A stretch of DNA of 64,000 nt, taken from contig NZ_FNCY01000015.1 in the NCBI RefSeq assembly GCF_900099695.1, forward strand, positions 1-64,000, in the 5' to 3' direction. The translations under genes were made by a program, and so were the position numbers. This stretch comes from Propionivibrio dicarboxylicus (GTDB lineage Bacteria > Pseudomonadota > Gammaproteobacteria > Burkholderiales > Rhodocyclaceae). The notes beneath the pieces are model-generated. The model ran no database searches. It was not told where the DNA came from and was given only the letters and a program-made list of their open reading frames with translations. Positions 26,967-34,140 of the stretch are shown piece after piece. The stretch's first letter is position 1. Each line of letters opens with the position of its first letter.

Positions 26967-27872
26967 TCAGAACGGGTAATGGAACTGCGTCGGATCGCTT
27001 TCCGTCATTTCCCGGATGAAATCCCAGGCGGCGCGTACGCGGCGCAGCTTGAAGAGTTCGGTCGGCGCCGCGATCCACAAGGTCAGGGTCACCTTGCCCT
27101 CGCCGGGCAGGACCGGAATCAGGTTCGGCCGGTTGTCGACGACATAGGGAATGAGCATCCCCAGACCCAGCCCGGCGGCAATGGCATCGCGCTGCGCCAG
27201 CATGCTGGTGCTGGTGAAACGACGGCGCGGACGCGGCGTCAACTGCTCCAGATAGCGCAGCCCTTCGTTCATCAATTGATCCTGAACGTAATCGACGAAG
27301 TCATGCCCGGCCAGGTCGCCGAGCCCCCGGATTGGCGGATGCGCGGCCAGGTACTCGGCCGAGGCATGCAACTGGTATTCGAGATCGGTAAGGCGCGAGA
27401 CGACGTAACGCCCGGTCCGGGGCGGCGCCAGCGTCACCAGAATATCGACCTCCCGCGCCGCCAGGCTCGGAAAATGCGGCAAGGGAAGAAGCTCGACGAT
27501 CAAGCGCGGATGCGCCGCGTACAAGCGGTCGAGAAAACGCGGCAGGATGCAAAGACCATAGGCTTCCGGCGTACCGATGCGGACGGTGCCGCTCGCCCCG
27601 GCATCCCGTCCGGACGCCTCGGACAACGCCGTGAGCATCGCGCTTTCCATTGATTCGGCATAGGGCACGAGCGCCTCGCCGGCCTGGCTCAGTGCATAGC
27701 CCTTTCGCGTTCGCAGGAACAGCGAGGTATCCATCTCATGCTCGAGGCGGGCGATACGCCGTGACACCGTCGTATGCTCGACGCCGAGCTTTTTCGCCGT
27801 CGCCGAGAGCTTGCCCGTACGGGCGAGTTCCAGGAAGTACCGCAGATCGCCCCACTCCGGGCTGTCACTCAT
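26967..27872 (-). CDS. LysR-family regulator (divergent to fabI)
   Basis: Regulator of 301 residues from ATG 27872, with AAGGGGTG 5 nt upstream. HTH at residues 5-62 (ATAKKLGVEHTTVSRRIARLE) and an effector domain behind it. A perfect 18-bp palindrome lies directly upstream, inside the likely 5' leader. The fabI-maoC gene set is divergent, so these are the likely targets. A hairpin at 26940-26962 (GCGGCAG/CTGCCGC) separates its 3' end from the CoA-binding gene. Confidence 0.87.
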   Translation of the reverse strand: MSDSPEWGDLRYFLELARTGKLSATAKKLGVEHTTVSRRIARLEHEMDTSLFLRTRKGYALSQAGEALVPYAESMESAMLTALSEASGRDAGASGTVRIGTPEAYGLCILPRFLDRLYAAHPRLIVELLPLPHFPSLAAREVDILVTLAPPRTGRYVVSRLTDLEYQLHASAEYLAAHPPIRGLGDLAGHDFVDYVQDQLMNEGLRYLEQLTPRPRRRFTSTSMLAQRDAIAAGLGLGMLIPYVVDNRPNLIPVLPGEGKVTLTLWIAAPTELFKLRRVRAAWDFIREMTESDPTQFHYPF

Positions 27873-27882
27873 TGCGCACCCC

Positions 27883-27900
27883 TTGTGCAAATTTGCACAA
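27883..27900. promoter_or_regulatory. Perfect 18-bp palindrome, probable LysR operator
   Basis: TTGTGCAAATTTGCACAA is its own reverse complement over all 18 bases. It ends 10 bp upstream of the LysR start. LysR proteins often bind such a dyad to repress themselves and to activate the divergent operon. Between here and the fabI start (28187) no gene is seen. Confidence 0.65.
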
Positions 27901-28186
27901 CAACACTGCAAAATTTCGGATTTTCATGGCATTTTGCTTCGAGCATACTTGTTTTTGTGCACCTATGGCAATCGCGGCAAAGCTTCTCCCGAACGTCGGG
28001 TCGAGATGCCGCCGGCAAGCGCGGACTTCCCGCCGACGTCGGCAAGCCGATGCCAAACGGGTGCGTTGCCGCATCGATGACAGCAAGGCGCAGGAAAGAA
28101 TTTCTCCGCGGACGGCCAGTCGCCGGGCAATGGCCGACCCGTTCGCCGGATACGGGTTTTTTTCATTACCGCAAGGGGTTACTCGC

Positions 28187-28963
28187 ATGAACGCACTCGC
28201 CAATCTCGCCGGCAAGAAAGGATTGATCGTCGGCATCGCCAACCAGGACAGCATCGCCTATGGCATCGCCCGGAAGGTCGTCGGCGCCGGCGCCACCATC
28301 GCCGCCACCTATCTCAACGACAAGGCCGAGCCCTTCGTCCGCCCGCTCGCCGAAGGCCTCGGCGCCGAACTGATCCTGCCCTGCAACGTCATGGTCGACG
28401 GCCAGCTCGAAAAGGTCTTCGAGGCGGTCACGGCCAAGTGGGGCAAACTCGATTTCGTCGTCCATTCCATCGCCTTTTCGCCGCTGGCGGACCTGCACGG
28501 CCGCATCGTCGACTGCTCCGCCGAAGGCTTCAAGATGGCCATGGACGTCTCCTGCCATTCCTTCATCCGCATGGCCAAGCTCGCCGAACCGCTGATGACC
28601 GACGGCGGCGCCCTGGTGACACTGTCGTACTACGGCGCCGAGAAGGTCATCCCGAACTACAACATGATGGGACCGGTAAAGGCCGCGCTGGAGAGCGTCA
28701 CCCGCTATCTCGGTCACGAACTCGCGGAAAAGCGCATCCGTGCCGTCTGCATCTCGCCGGGACCGCTGCGCACCCGCGCCGCCAGCGGCATCAAGAGTTT
28801 CGACGATCTGGTCGAGGCCGCCAGCGCCAAGATCCCGCACTACGACGAGGTCAATCAGGATGACGTCGGCAACTTGTGCGCTTTCCTCGTCAGCGACGAA
28901 GCGCGCTTCCTGTCCGGCTACACCTATTACGTCGATAACGGACTGAGCCAGGTCGGCATCTGA
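28187..28963 (+). CDS. fabI: Enoyl-ACP reductase, FabI type
   Basis: SDR-fold enoyl-acyl carrier protein reductase of 258 residues, normal for FabI, from ATG 28187 with AAGGGG 8 nt upstream. It has the FabI-type N-terminus KGLIVGIANQDSIAYGIA and the Tyr-x6-Lys active site (YNMMGPVKAALES). It reduces trans-2-enoyl thioesters with NADH or NADPH. It lies in front of three MaoC hydratases rather than in a fatty-acid synthesis locus, and is divergent from a LysR regulator, so it may be an accessory, inducible copy. Whether the substrate is on ACP or CoA is not shown. Confidence 0.85.
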   Translation: MNALANLAGKKGLIVGIANQDSIAYGIARKVVGAGATIAATYLNDKAEPFVRPLAEGLGAELILPCNVMVDGQLEKVFEAVTAKWGKLDFVVHSIAFSPLADLHGRIVDCSAEGFKMAMDVSCHSFIRMAKLAEPLMTDGGALVTLSYYGAEKVIPNYNMMGPVKAALESVTRYLGHELAEKRIRAVCISPGPLRTRAASGIKSFDDLVEAASAKIPHYDEVNQDDVGNLCAFLVSDEARFLSGYTYYVDNGLSQVGI

Positions 28964-29009
28964 CTCTTATCCAGCGACTCAAACCCTATCTCTCCGCGGG
29001 CCGCTGATG

Positions 29010-29035
29010 AGGTGGAGACCTTCCCGGGTCTCCAC
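29010..29035 (+). terminator. Perfect 10-bp hairpin between fabI and maoC
   Basis: GGTGGAGACC (29010-29019) and GGTCTCCACC (29026-29035) pair without mismatch around TTCCCG. It lacks a T-run, so it may be a transcript stabiliser or attenuator in the 137-bp gap rather than a full terminator. Confidence 0.5.
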
Positions 29036-29100
29036 CCATCCGTCCTGTCGCGTTCGCATCGGCAGCCCGTTGGCACGGAGCATCCACGTCGGAGGCAATC

Positions 29101-29568
29101 ATGTTTGACCCCGCCACACACTGCGGCGAAGTTCAGCTCGGCTTGACGATCAACCAGATCAAGGTCGGCGACACCGCCTCGTTCGGCAAGACGCTGACCG
29201 AGGCCGATGCCTATCAGTTCTCGGGCATCATCGGCAATTTCAACCCCATCCATGTCAACAAGGAGTTCTGCGCGTCGATCGGACTCGGCAAGCGCGTCGT
29301 TCCCTCCATGCTGGTCGCCAGCATGGTGTCGAAGATTCTCGGCACGCAGTTGCCCGGCAACGGCACGGTGCACGTCGCGCAGGAGATGGAATTCCTCCAG
29401 CCGGTATTCATCGGCGATACCGTCACCTGTCACGTCGAAGTCAGCGGCGTCGATGGCAAGGCGCAACGCGTCCGGCTCGACATCGCCTGCACCAACCAGC
29501 AGGGCGAGGTCGTCGCCCGCGGCGAATCCGAGGCGATTCCGCCGGCCTGCGCGAAGGGGAGACCATGA
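29101..29568 (+). CDS. MaoC-like hydratase paralogue 1, catalytic Asp replaced
   Basis: Hot-dog fold protein of 155 residues of the MaoC/R-hydratase family. The hydratase-2 motif reads GNFNPIH (about residues 44-50): the His is kept but the catalytic Asp of GDFNPLH is Asn. GGAGG is 5 nt before the ATG. The gene overlaps paralogue 2 by 4 nt. Active enzymes of this family hydrate enoyl-CoA or dehydrate 3-hydroxyacyl thioesters as dimers. With Asp lost, this chain is probably inactive alone and may act as a structural partner of a catalytic paralogue. Confidence 0.82.
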   Translation: MFDPATHCGEVQLGLTINQIKVGDTASFGKTLTEADAYQFSGIIGNFNPIHVNKEFCASIGLGKRVVPSMLVASMVSKILGTQLPGNGTVHVAQEMEFLQPVFIGDTVTCHVEVSGVDGKAQRVRLDIACTNQQGEVVARGESEAIPPACAKGRP

Positions 29569-30008
29569 TGGACGCCCATATCGGCAAGACCGTCGCCGAG
29601 ATCCGGGTCGGCGAAGAAGCCTATTTCGCCAAGACGATGACCGAGACCGACATGATGCTGTTCGCCGGCATCACCGGCGACCTCAACCAGTTGCCGATCA
29701 ACGGCGAATTCGCGCGCGGCAGCCGCTACGGCCAGCGCGTCGCCCACGGCATGCTGACGGCAAGTTTCGTCACCAACATCCTCGGCATGAAACTGCCGGG
29801 CTTCGGTACCTTGTTGCGTTCTTTCAAGGTGCGCTTCACCGCCCCGGTATTCCTCGACGACACCGTCGAGATCGGCGTCCGCGTCAGCGCAACCGATCTC
29901 GCCGGCAATACGGCGACCTTCGAAACCTGGGCCGTCAATCAACGCGGCGAGACAGTGATGCGGGGCAGCTGCGTCGTCACGCCGCCGACAGCGCTCGCAC
30001 CCGCCTAA
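29565..30008 (+). CDS. MaoC-like hydratase paralogue 2, catalytic His replaced
   Basis: Second hot-dog protein, 147 residues. The motif reads GDLNQLP (about residues 42-48): the Asp is kept but the catalytic His is Pro and NP is NQ. The downstream HGMLTASF segment of the family is intact. Two ATGs at 29565 and 29568 begin the frame, with GGGGAG just upstream; the first overlaps the preceding stop as ATGA. It is complementary to paralogue 1, which keeps the His but lacks the Asp. Confidence 0.82.
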   Translation: MMDAHIGKTVAEIRVGEEAYFAKTMTETDMMLFAGITGDLNQLPINGEFARGSRYGQRVAHGMLTASFVTNILGMKLPGFGTLLRSFKVRFTAPVFLDDTVEIGVRVSATDLAGNTATFETWAVNQRGETVMRGSCVVTPPTALAPA

Positions 30009-30017
30009 GGAGCTACC

Positions 30018-30521
30018 ATGAGCTTTCAAAACATCCTCGGCAAAGGCATCGACGAGATCGAGGTCGGCGACAAAGCCTACTTCGCCAAGACGATCTCCGA
30101 ATATGACGTTTATCAGTTCGCGTCGGTCACTTGCGACTTCAATCCGGCCCATATCAACGAAGCCTATGCCGCCGACACCTTCTTCAAGCATCGCATCGCC
30201 CACGGCATGCTGACGCTGAGTCTCGTCTCGAACATCCTCGGCACCCAGTTTCCGGGACCGGGGACCATCTTCGTGTCGCAAAACGTGCGTTTTCTCGCGC
30301 CGGTGTTCATCGGCGACACGATCGAAATGGTCGTCGCCGCCGTCGAACTCGACCGCGCGCGCAATCGCATGACGTTCAGCTGCGCGGGCGTCAATCAGAA
30401 CGGCATCAAGGTGCTCGAAGGCGACGGCATCGTCATGCCGCCGAAGAAGCGGAAACCGAAGCCACCGGCGGAAGCGCCGGTCGACACGCGCGCCGGCGCC
30501 GCCGCGGTGTCGGCGGCATAA
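30018..30521 (+). CDS. MaoC-like hydratase paralogue 3, full catalytic motif
   Basis: Third hot-dog protein, 167 residues, with the complete Asp-Asn-Pro-His set (CDFNPAH, about residues 39-45) and HGMLTLSLV. This is the chain expected to be catalytic: R-specific enoyl-CoA hydratase or 3-hydroxyacyl dehydratase. It has a Lys/Pro/Ala-rich C-terminal tail of about 25 residues that the others lack. AAGGAG precedes the ATG. The stop codon abuts the large repeat element. Confidence 0.85.
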   Translation: MSFQNILGKGIDEIEVGDKAYFAKTISEYDVYQFASVTCDFNPAHINEAYAADTFFKHRIAHGMLTLSLVSNILGTQFPGPGTIFVSQNVRFLAPVFIGDTIEMVVAAVELDRARNRMTFSCAGVNQNGIKVLEGDGIVMPPKKRKPKPPAEAPVDTRAGAAAVSAA

Positions 30522-30788
30522 GAGCCTATTTCGGCGGGGCTCGCGGGTCGCGTTGTCGATACGGGCGGAAGGATGCAAGGCGCGAGGCGCTGCGCATGGT
30601 TGTTCCATGCGCAAGCGGAGCAACGCCGCAGACGCCGCCCGTATCGGCAACCCGGAGGGCCGTTTCGTTGCGGGCGTATCGCTACGTTGTGGCCGATTCG
30701 TGGAGAATAACTCCACTTCATCGCCCACGCCTTGCGCTACATCCCGCAACGAAACGGCGCGGCCCACGATCCCTACCGAAATAGGCTC
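30522..30788. repeat. 267-bp structured repeat element with 31-bp terminal inverted arms
   Basis: Ends GAGCCTATTTCGG... and ...CCGAAATAGGCTC pair over about 31 bp with roughly five mismatches. Inside lie two further perfect inverted repeats. The first is 12 bp (30557-30568 with 30635-30646), capped by a 9-bp hairpin (30591-30599 with 30605-30613). The second is 15 bp (30660-30674 with 30743-30757), capped by a 6-bp hairpin (30700-30705 with 30711-30716). The whole would fold as a stem with two long branches. No open frame fits it. It fills the gap between convergent maoC3 and dmsB and starts right after the maoC3 stop. The outer arms recur as the 51-bp repeat at 15249-15299. No further gene lies up to 30849. 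Confidence 0.85.
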
Positions 30789-30849
30789 TGAACCGCGCCC
30801 GACATCGCGACGCGTGTCGCCGCGATGTCGGGGCCTTGGTTCTTCTACC

Positions 30850-31473
30850 CTACTCGGCCTTCGGCGGATACACCGTGCCGCGCGTGTCGCCGACCGGGCG
30901 GCTGTTGCGCGAGGGCTTGAGGACGAGCGAGGGCAGCGTCGTCGCGGCATCGGCGAGCGGCGCCACGGCGGCCAGGCTGCCGTGCTGGCGGCGCAGCTCG
31001 GCGACGTCGCCGAACTCGATCGCCCGCTGCGGACAGGCATCGACGCAGCTCGGCTGCGCGCCGGCGCTGATCCGGTCGATGCAGCCATCGCACTTTGTCA
31101 TGCGGCGGATCGCCCGGTTGTACTGCGGCGCATCGTACGGACAGGCGTCCTCGCAGTCGCGGCAGCCGATGCATTTCTGCTGGTCGATCAGCACCAGGCC
31201 GTTGTCGGCGCGCTTGGCCAGCGCCCCCTTCGGACAGACCTCGACGCAGGCCGGCTTGGCGCAGTGATTGCACGCGATCGAAACGTAATAGGCGAAGACG
31301 TCCTGCTGCCAGGCGCCGTGGACTTCCTTCCAGCTGCCGCCCGCGTATTCGCTGACGCGCCGGAAGTTGCGCCCGACTTCGAGGTTGTTCTTGTCCTTGC
31401 AGGCGACCTGGCAGGTCTTGCAGCCCGTGCACTTGGACAGGTCGACGAAAAATCCCAACTGTGTCATTTGCAT
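30850..31473 (-). CDS. dmsB: DmsB-type 4Fe-4S electron-transfer subunit
   Basis: Ferredoxin-like subunit of 207 residues with four cysteine clusters for four 4Fe-4S centres: CTGCKTCQVAC (about 16-26), CNHCAKPACVEVC, CIGCRDCEDAC and CDGC...CVDAC. It passes electrons to the molybdopterin subunit encoded 17 bp upstream, with which it forms an operon. No signal peptide is present, as expected for a subunit carried across the membrane by its Tat-bearing partner. The usual membrane anchor DmsC is not encoded next to it. Confidence 0.88.
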   Translation of the reverse strand: MQMTQLGFFVDLSKCTGCKTCQVACKDKNNLEVGRNFRRVSEYAGGSWKEVHGAWQQDVFAYYVSIACNHCAKPACVEVCPKGALAKRADNGLVLIDQQKCIGCRDCEDACPYDAPQYNRAIRRMTKCDGCIDRISAGAQPSCVDACPQRAIEFGDVAELRRQHGSLAAVAPLADAATTLPSLVLKPSRNSRPVGDTRGTVYPPKAE

Positions 31474-31490
31474 ATTCTCCGTGTGCGTTC

Positions 31491-33962
31491 TCAGGCCTTG
31501 GCGACGTCGACCAGGTTGGTGTGCTGGGGATTGGCCTTGGCCAACGGCGACGGGCGATGGCTGGTCAGCGTGTTGATGCAGCCACCTTCATCGACGCCCT
31601 TGCCGTTCGGCTTGTACCAGGCGCCCTGCGGAATGGCGACGACGCCGGGCATGATGCGCGGCGTCACCCGGGCCGGCAGCAGCACGGTGCCGCGATCGTT
31701 GAAGACGCGCACCGCGTCGCCGGTCTTGAGCTTGCGTTTCTCGGCATCGACCGGATTGATCAGCACCGCGTCGGGATGCAGTTCGCGTAGCCAGGCGACA
31801 TTGTGATAGGTCGAATGCGTGCGGCCGTGGCCGTGCAGGCCGTAGAGCTGCAGCGGATACTTGGCGGCCTTGGCGTCGAGGTGGCTCTCCCAGGTCGTCA
31901 CGTATTGCGGCAGCGGCGAGATCACGTCGCCGGGCGGCAATTCCCACTCGGCGGCAATCTTGGCGAGCCGCGCCGAATAGATCTCGATCTTGCCCGAGGG
32001 CGTGCCGAGCTTGTTCTTGACCGGGTCCTTGCGGAAGCCTTCGAGCGCGATGTTGGCCTTGCCCTTGCCGTACATTTTGGCGATGCCCTGCTTCTGGAAC
32101 TGCGCGAAATCGGGCAGTTCCGGGTTCTTCTTGCGCGTCTCGTTGTAGCACCACTCGACCCACTGTTCCTGCGTGCGGCCTTCGGTGAACTTCTCCTCCA
32201 ACCCGAAGCGCTTGGCGATGCCGCGACAGATCTCGTACGAGCTCTTTTCCTCGTAGCGCGGCTTGACCGCCTGCTGCAAGGCGACCAGGAAGCTGCCGGT
32301 GCCGGAAGCATAACCGTCGGCGGCGTAGTCGAAATTCTCCTGCGCCATCAGGTCGGGCAGCAGGATGTCGGCATAACGCGCCGACGGCGTCATCTGGTTC
32401 TCGATGACGAGCACGAATTCGCACTTCTTCTCGTCGCGCAGGATCGCGTCGGTGCGGTTCAGGTCAGAATGCTGGTTGGCCAGCACGTTGCCGGCGTAGT
32501 TCCACATGAACTTGATCGGCGCCTTGAGCTTATCGACCCCGCGGATGCCGTCGCGCTTGGCGGTCATCTCGGTGCCGCGCGCGATCGCGTCGGTCCACAG
32601 GAAGAAGGGCAGCACCGCCTTGACCGAATTCTTGCCGACCGGCAGCCCGACGGCGCCGAGTTCGACGTCGCCCTCGCGCGCGCCGGTGTTGGTGCCGGGC
32701 AGACCGATGTTGCCGGTCAGGATCGGCAGCATGGCGATGGCGCGCACCGACTGTTCGCCGTTGGCCTGGCGTTGCACGCCGTAGCCCTGCGAGACAAACA
32801 GCGGCTTGGTATCGCCGATCAGGTGCGCCAGGCGCACGATCGTCGACACCGGCACGCCGGTGATCTGCGACGCCCATGCCGGCGTCTTGGCCAACTTGTC
32901 GGCGCCGTGGCCGAGGATGTAGTTCTTGTAGTCGCTCTTCGGCGGCGCGCCGGCCGGCAGCGTCTTCTCGTCGTAGCCGACGCAGTAGGTGTCGAGGAAG
33001 GCCTGGTCGACCTTGTTCTCGGTGATCAGCACATAAGCGATGCCTTCGCAGAGCGCCGCGTCGGTACCCGGACGGATCGGTACCCATTCGTCTTCCTTGC
33101 CGAGCATCGAATCGGTATACATCGGATCGACGAGGATCGTGCGTACGCCGCCGGCATCCTTGGCGCACTGCCACTCGTAGCCCTTGCCACCACCCGACTG
33201 ACGGGTGTTGAGCGGGCTGTTGCCGAAGGAAAGATAGAGCTTGGCGTTGGCCACTTCGGTCATGTAGCTGCCGTTGCCGCCGCTGCCGTAGGTGTAGGGC
33301 ATCGCCTCGCGGATCTGCGCGCTCGAATAGGTGCCGTACTGGTCGAGATAGCCACCGAGCAGGTTGAGCAGGCGGAAGTTCGGGGCACGACCGGCGACAA
33401 GCTGGTAGGTGCCCGACCCGTATTGGTAATAGATCGCATCGTTACCGTACTGGTCGATCGTTTTCTTGAGCGCTGCGGCGATCGTGTCGAAAGCCTCGTC
33501 CCAGCTGATGCGTTCGAACTTGCCCTCGCCGCGCGCGCCGACGCGCTTCATCGGGGTTTTCAGGCGCTCCTCGCTGTAGAGCCGCAGGCGCATCGAACGG
33601 CCGCGCACGCAGGCACGCACATGCGGCGTCCCGCAGCTATCGACACCGGTATTCTCCGGTTCGATGCGAATCACCTGGCCGTCCTTGACGACGACCTTGA
33701 GCGGGCAGCGACTGCCACAGTTCACCACACAGGAACTCCAGGCCGTCGTTTCGCCGGCACCGGCAGCACCGGCTGCCGCCTTGCCGGCGGCGGTTTCAGC
33801 CGCCTCGGCACCGCCACTGCGCAGCAGCGCCGGCAGCGTCATCGTCGCCGTCATCACCGAACAGGCGGTCATGAACTCGCGCCGCGACACGCCCTGGCGT
33901 TCGAGGTGCTCGACCATGGAATATTCGCCGTGATCCGCACACGGCAGCGTTTTCTCGGACAT
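31491..33962 (-). CDS. dmsA: DmsA/YnfE-type molybdopterin oxidoreductase
   Basis: Catalytic subunit of the DMSO-reductase family, 823 residues. A Tat signal (SRREFMTACSVMTATMT, about 26-42) predicts export. An N-terminal 4Fe-4S cluster (CVVNCGSRC, later RACVRG) and the DmsA-like phrases YGTYSSAQIREAMPYTYG and SQGYGVQRQANGEQ are present. It reduces S- or N-oxides or oxyanions at the bis-MGD centre. DmsA and YnfE (E. coli, implicated in selenate reduction) cannot be separated by eye. AAAGGGAG precedes the ATG. No Tat chaperone (DmsD) lies nearby. Confidence 0.88.
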   Translation of the reverse strand: MSEKTLPCADHGEYSMVEHLERQGVSRREFMTACSVMTATMTLPALLRSGGAEAAETAAGKAAAGAAGAGETTAWSSCVVNCGSRCPLKVVVKDGQVIRIEPENTGVDSCGTPHVRACVRGRSMRLRLYSEERLKTPMKRVGARGEGKFERISWDEAFDTIAAALKKTIDQYGNDAIYYQYGSGTYQLVAGRAPNFRLLNLLGGYLDQYGTYSSAQIREAMPYTYGSGGNGSYMTEVANAKLYLSFGNSPLNTRQSGGGKGYEWQCAKDAGGVRTILVDPMYTDSMLGKEDEWVPIRPGTDAALCEGIAYVLITENKVDQAFLDTYCVGYDEKTLPAGAPPKSDYKNYILGHGADKLAKTPAWASQITGVPVSTIVRLAHLIGDTKPLFVSQGYGVQRQANGEQSVRAIAMLPILTGNIGLPGTNTGAREGDVELGAVGLPVGKNSVKAVLPFFLWTDAIARGTEMTAKRDGIRGVDKLKAPIKFMWNYAGNVLANQHSDLNRTDAILRDEKKCEFVLVIENQMTPSARYADILLPDLMAQENFDYAADGYASGTGSFLVALQQAVKPRYEEKSSYEICRGIAKRFGLEEKFTEGRTQEQWVEWCYNETRKKNPELPDFAQFQKQGIAKMYGKGKANIALEGFRKDPVKNKLGTPSGKIEIYSARLAKIAAEWELPPGDVISPLPQYVTTWESHLDAKAAKYPLQLYGLHGHGRTHSTYHNVAWLRELHPDAVLINPVDAEKRKLKTGDAVRVFNDRGTVLLPARVTPRIMPGVVAIPQGAWYKPNGKGVDEGGCINTLTSHRPSPLAKANPQHTNLVDVAKA

Positions 33963-34052
33963 GATTTTCTCCCTTTAATCCCGACATCCTACACGCTCGT
34001 CATCGTGCCATACAAGATCATGCTTATGGCATTGACACGCCTCCGGCGCCGG

Positions 34053-34091
34053 AAAAAAACATCGCCGTCGTGCAGGCGCAGGACGGCGATG
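34053..34091 (-). terminator. Strong intrinsic terminator of the lig operon
   Basis: On the minus strand a perfect 10-bp stem, CATCGCCGTC with GACGGCGATG, surrounds a 12-nt loop and is followed by seven T. It lies about 50 bp after the dicarboxylate-carrier stop and separates the aromatic operon from dmsAB. Remaining DNA to 33963 should hold the dms promoter; no clear FNR site was seen. Confidence 0.85.
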
Positions 34092-34140
34092 CGGACGGCC
34101 GGCGAGCGAGCGCCCGCCTTGACGTTTCGGTGACGCCTCC

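Noticed and set aside
30553-31806. 417-residue plus-strand frame over the repeat element and dmsB
   Set aside because: Runs through the palindromic repeat and opposite a clear Fe-S subunit; no family features.
33963-34052. Sigma-54 promoter (TGGCACG) before dmsA
   Set aside because: The -24 half is perfect but the -12 half lacks TTGC at the right spacing.
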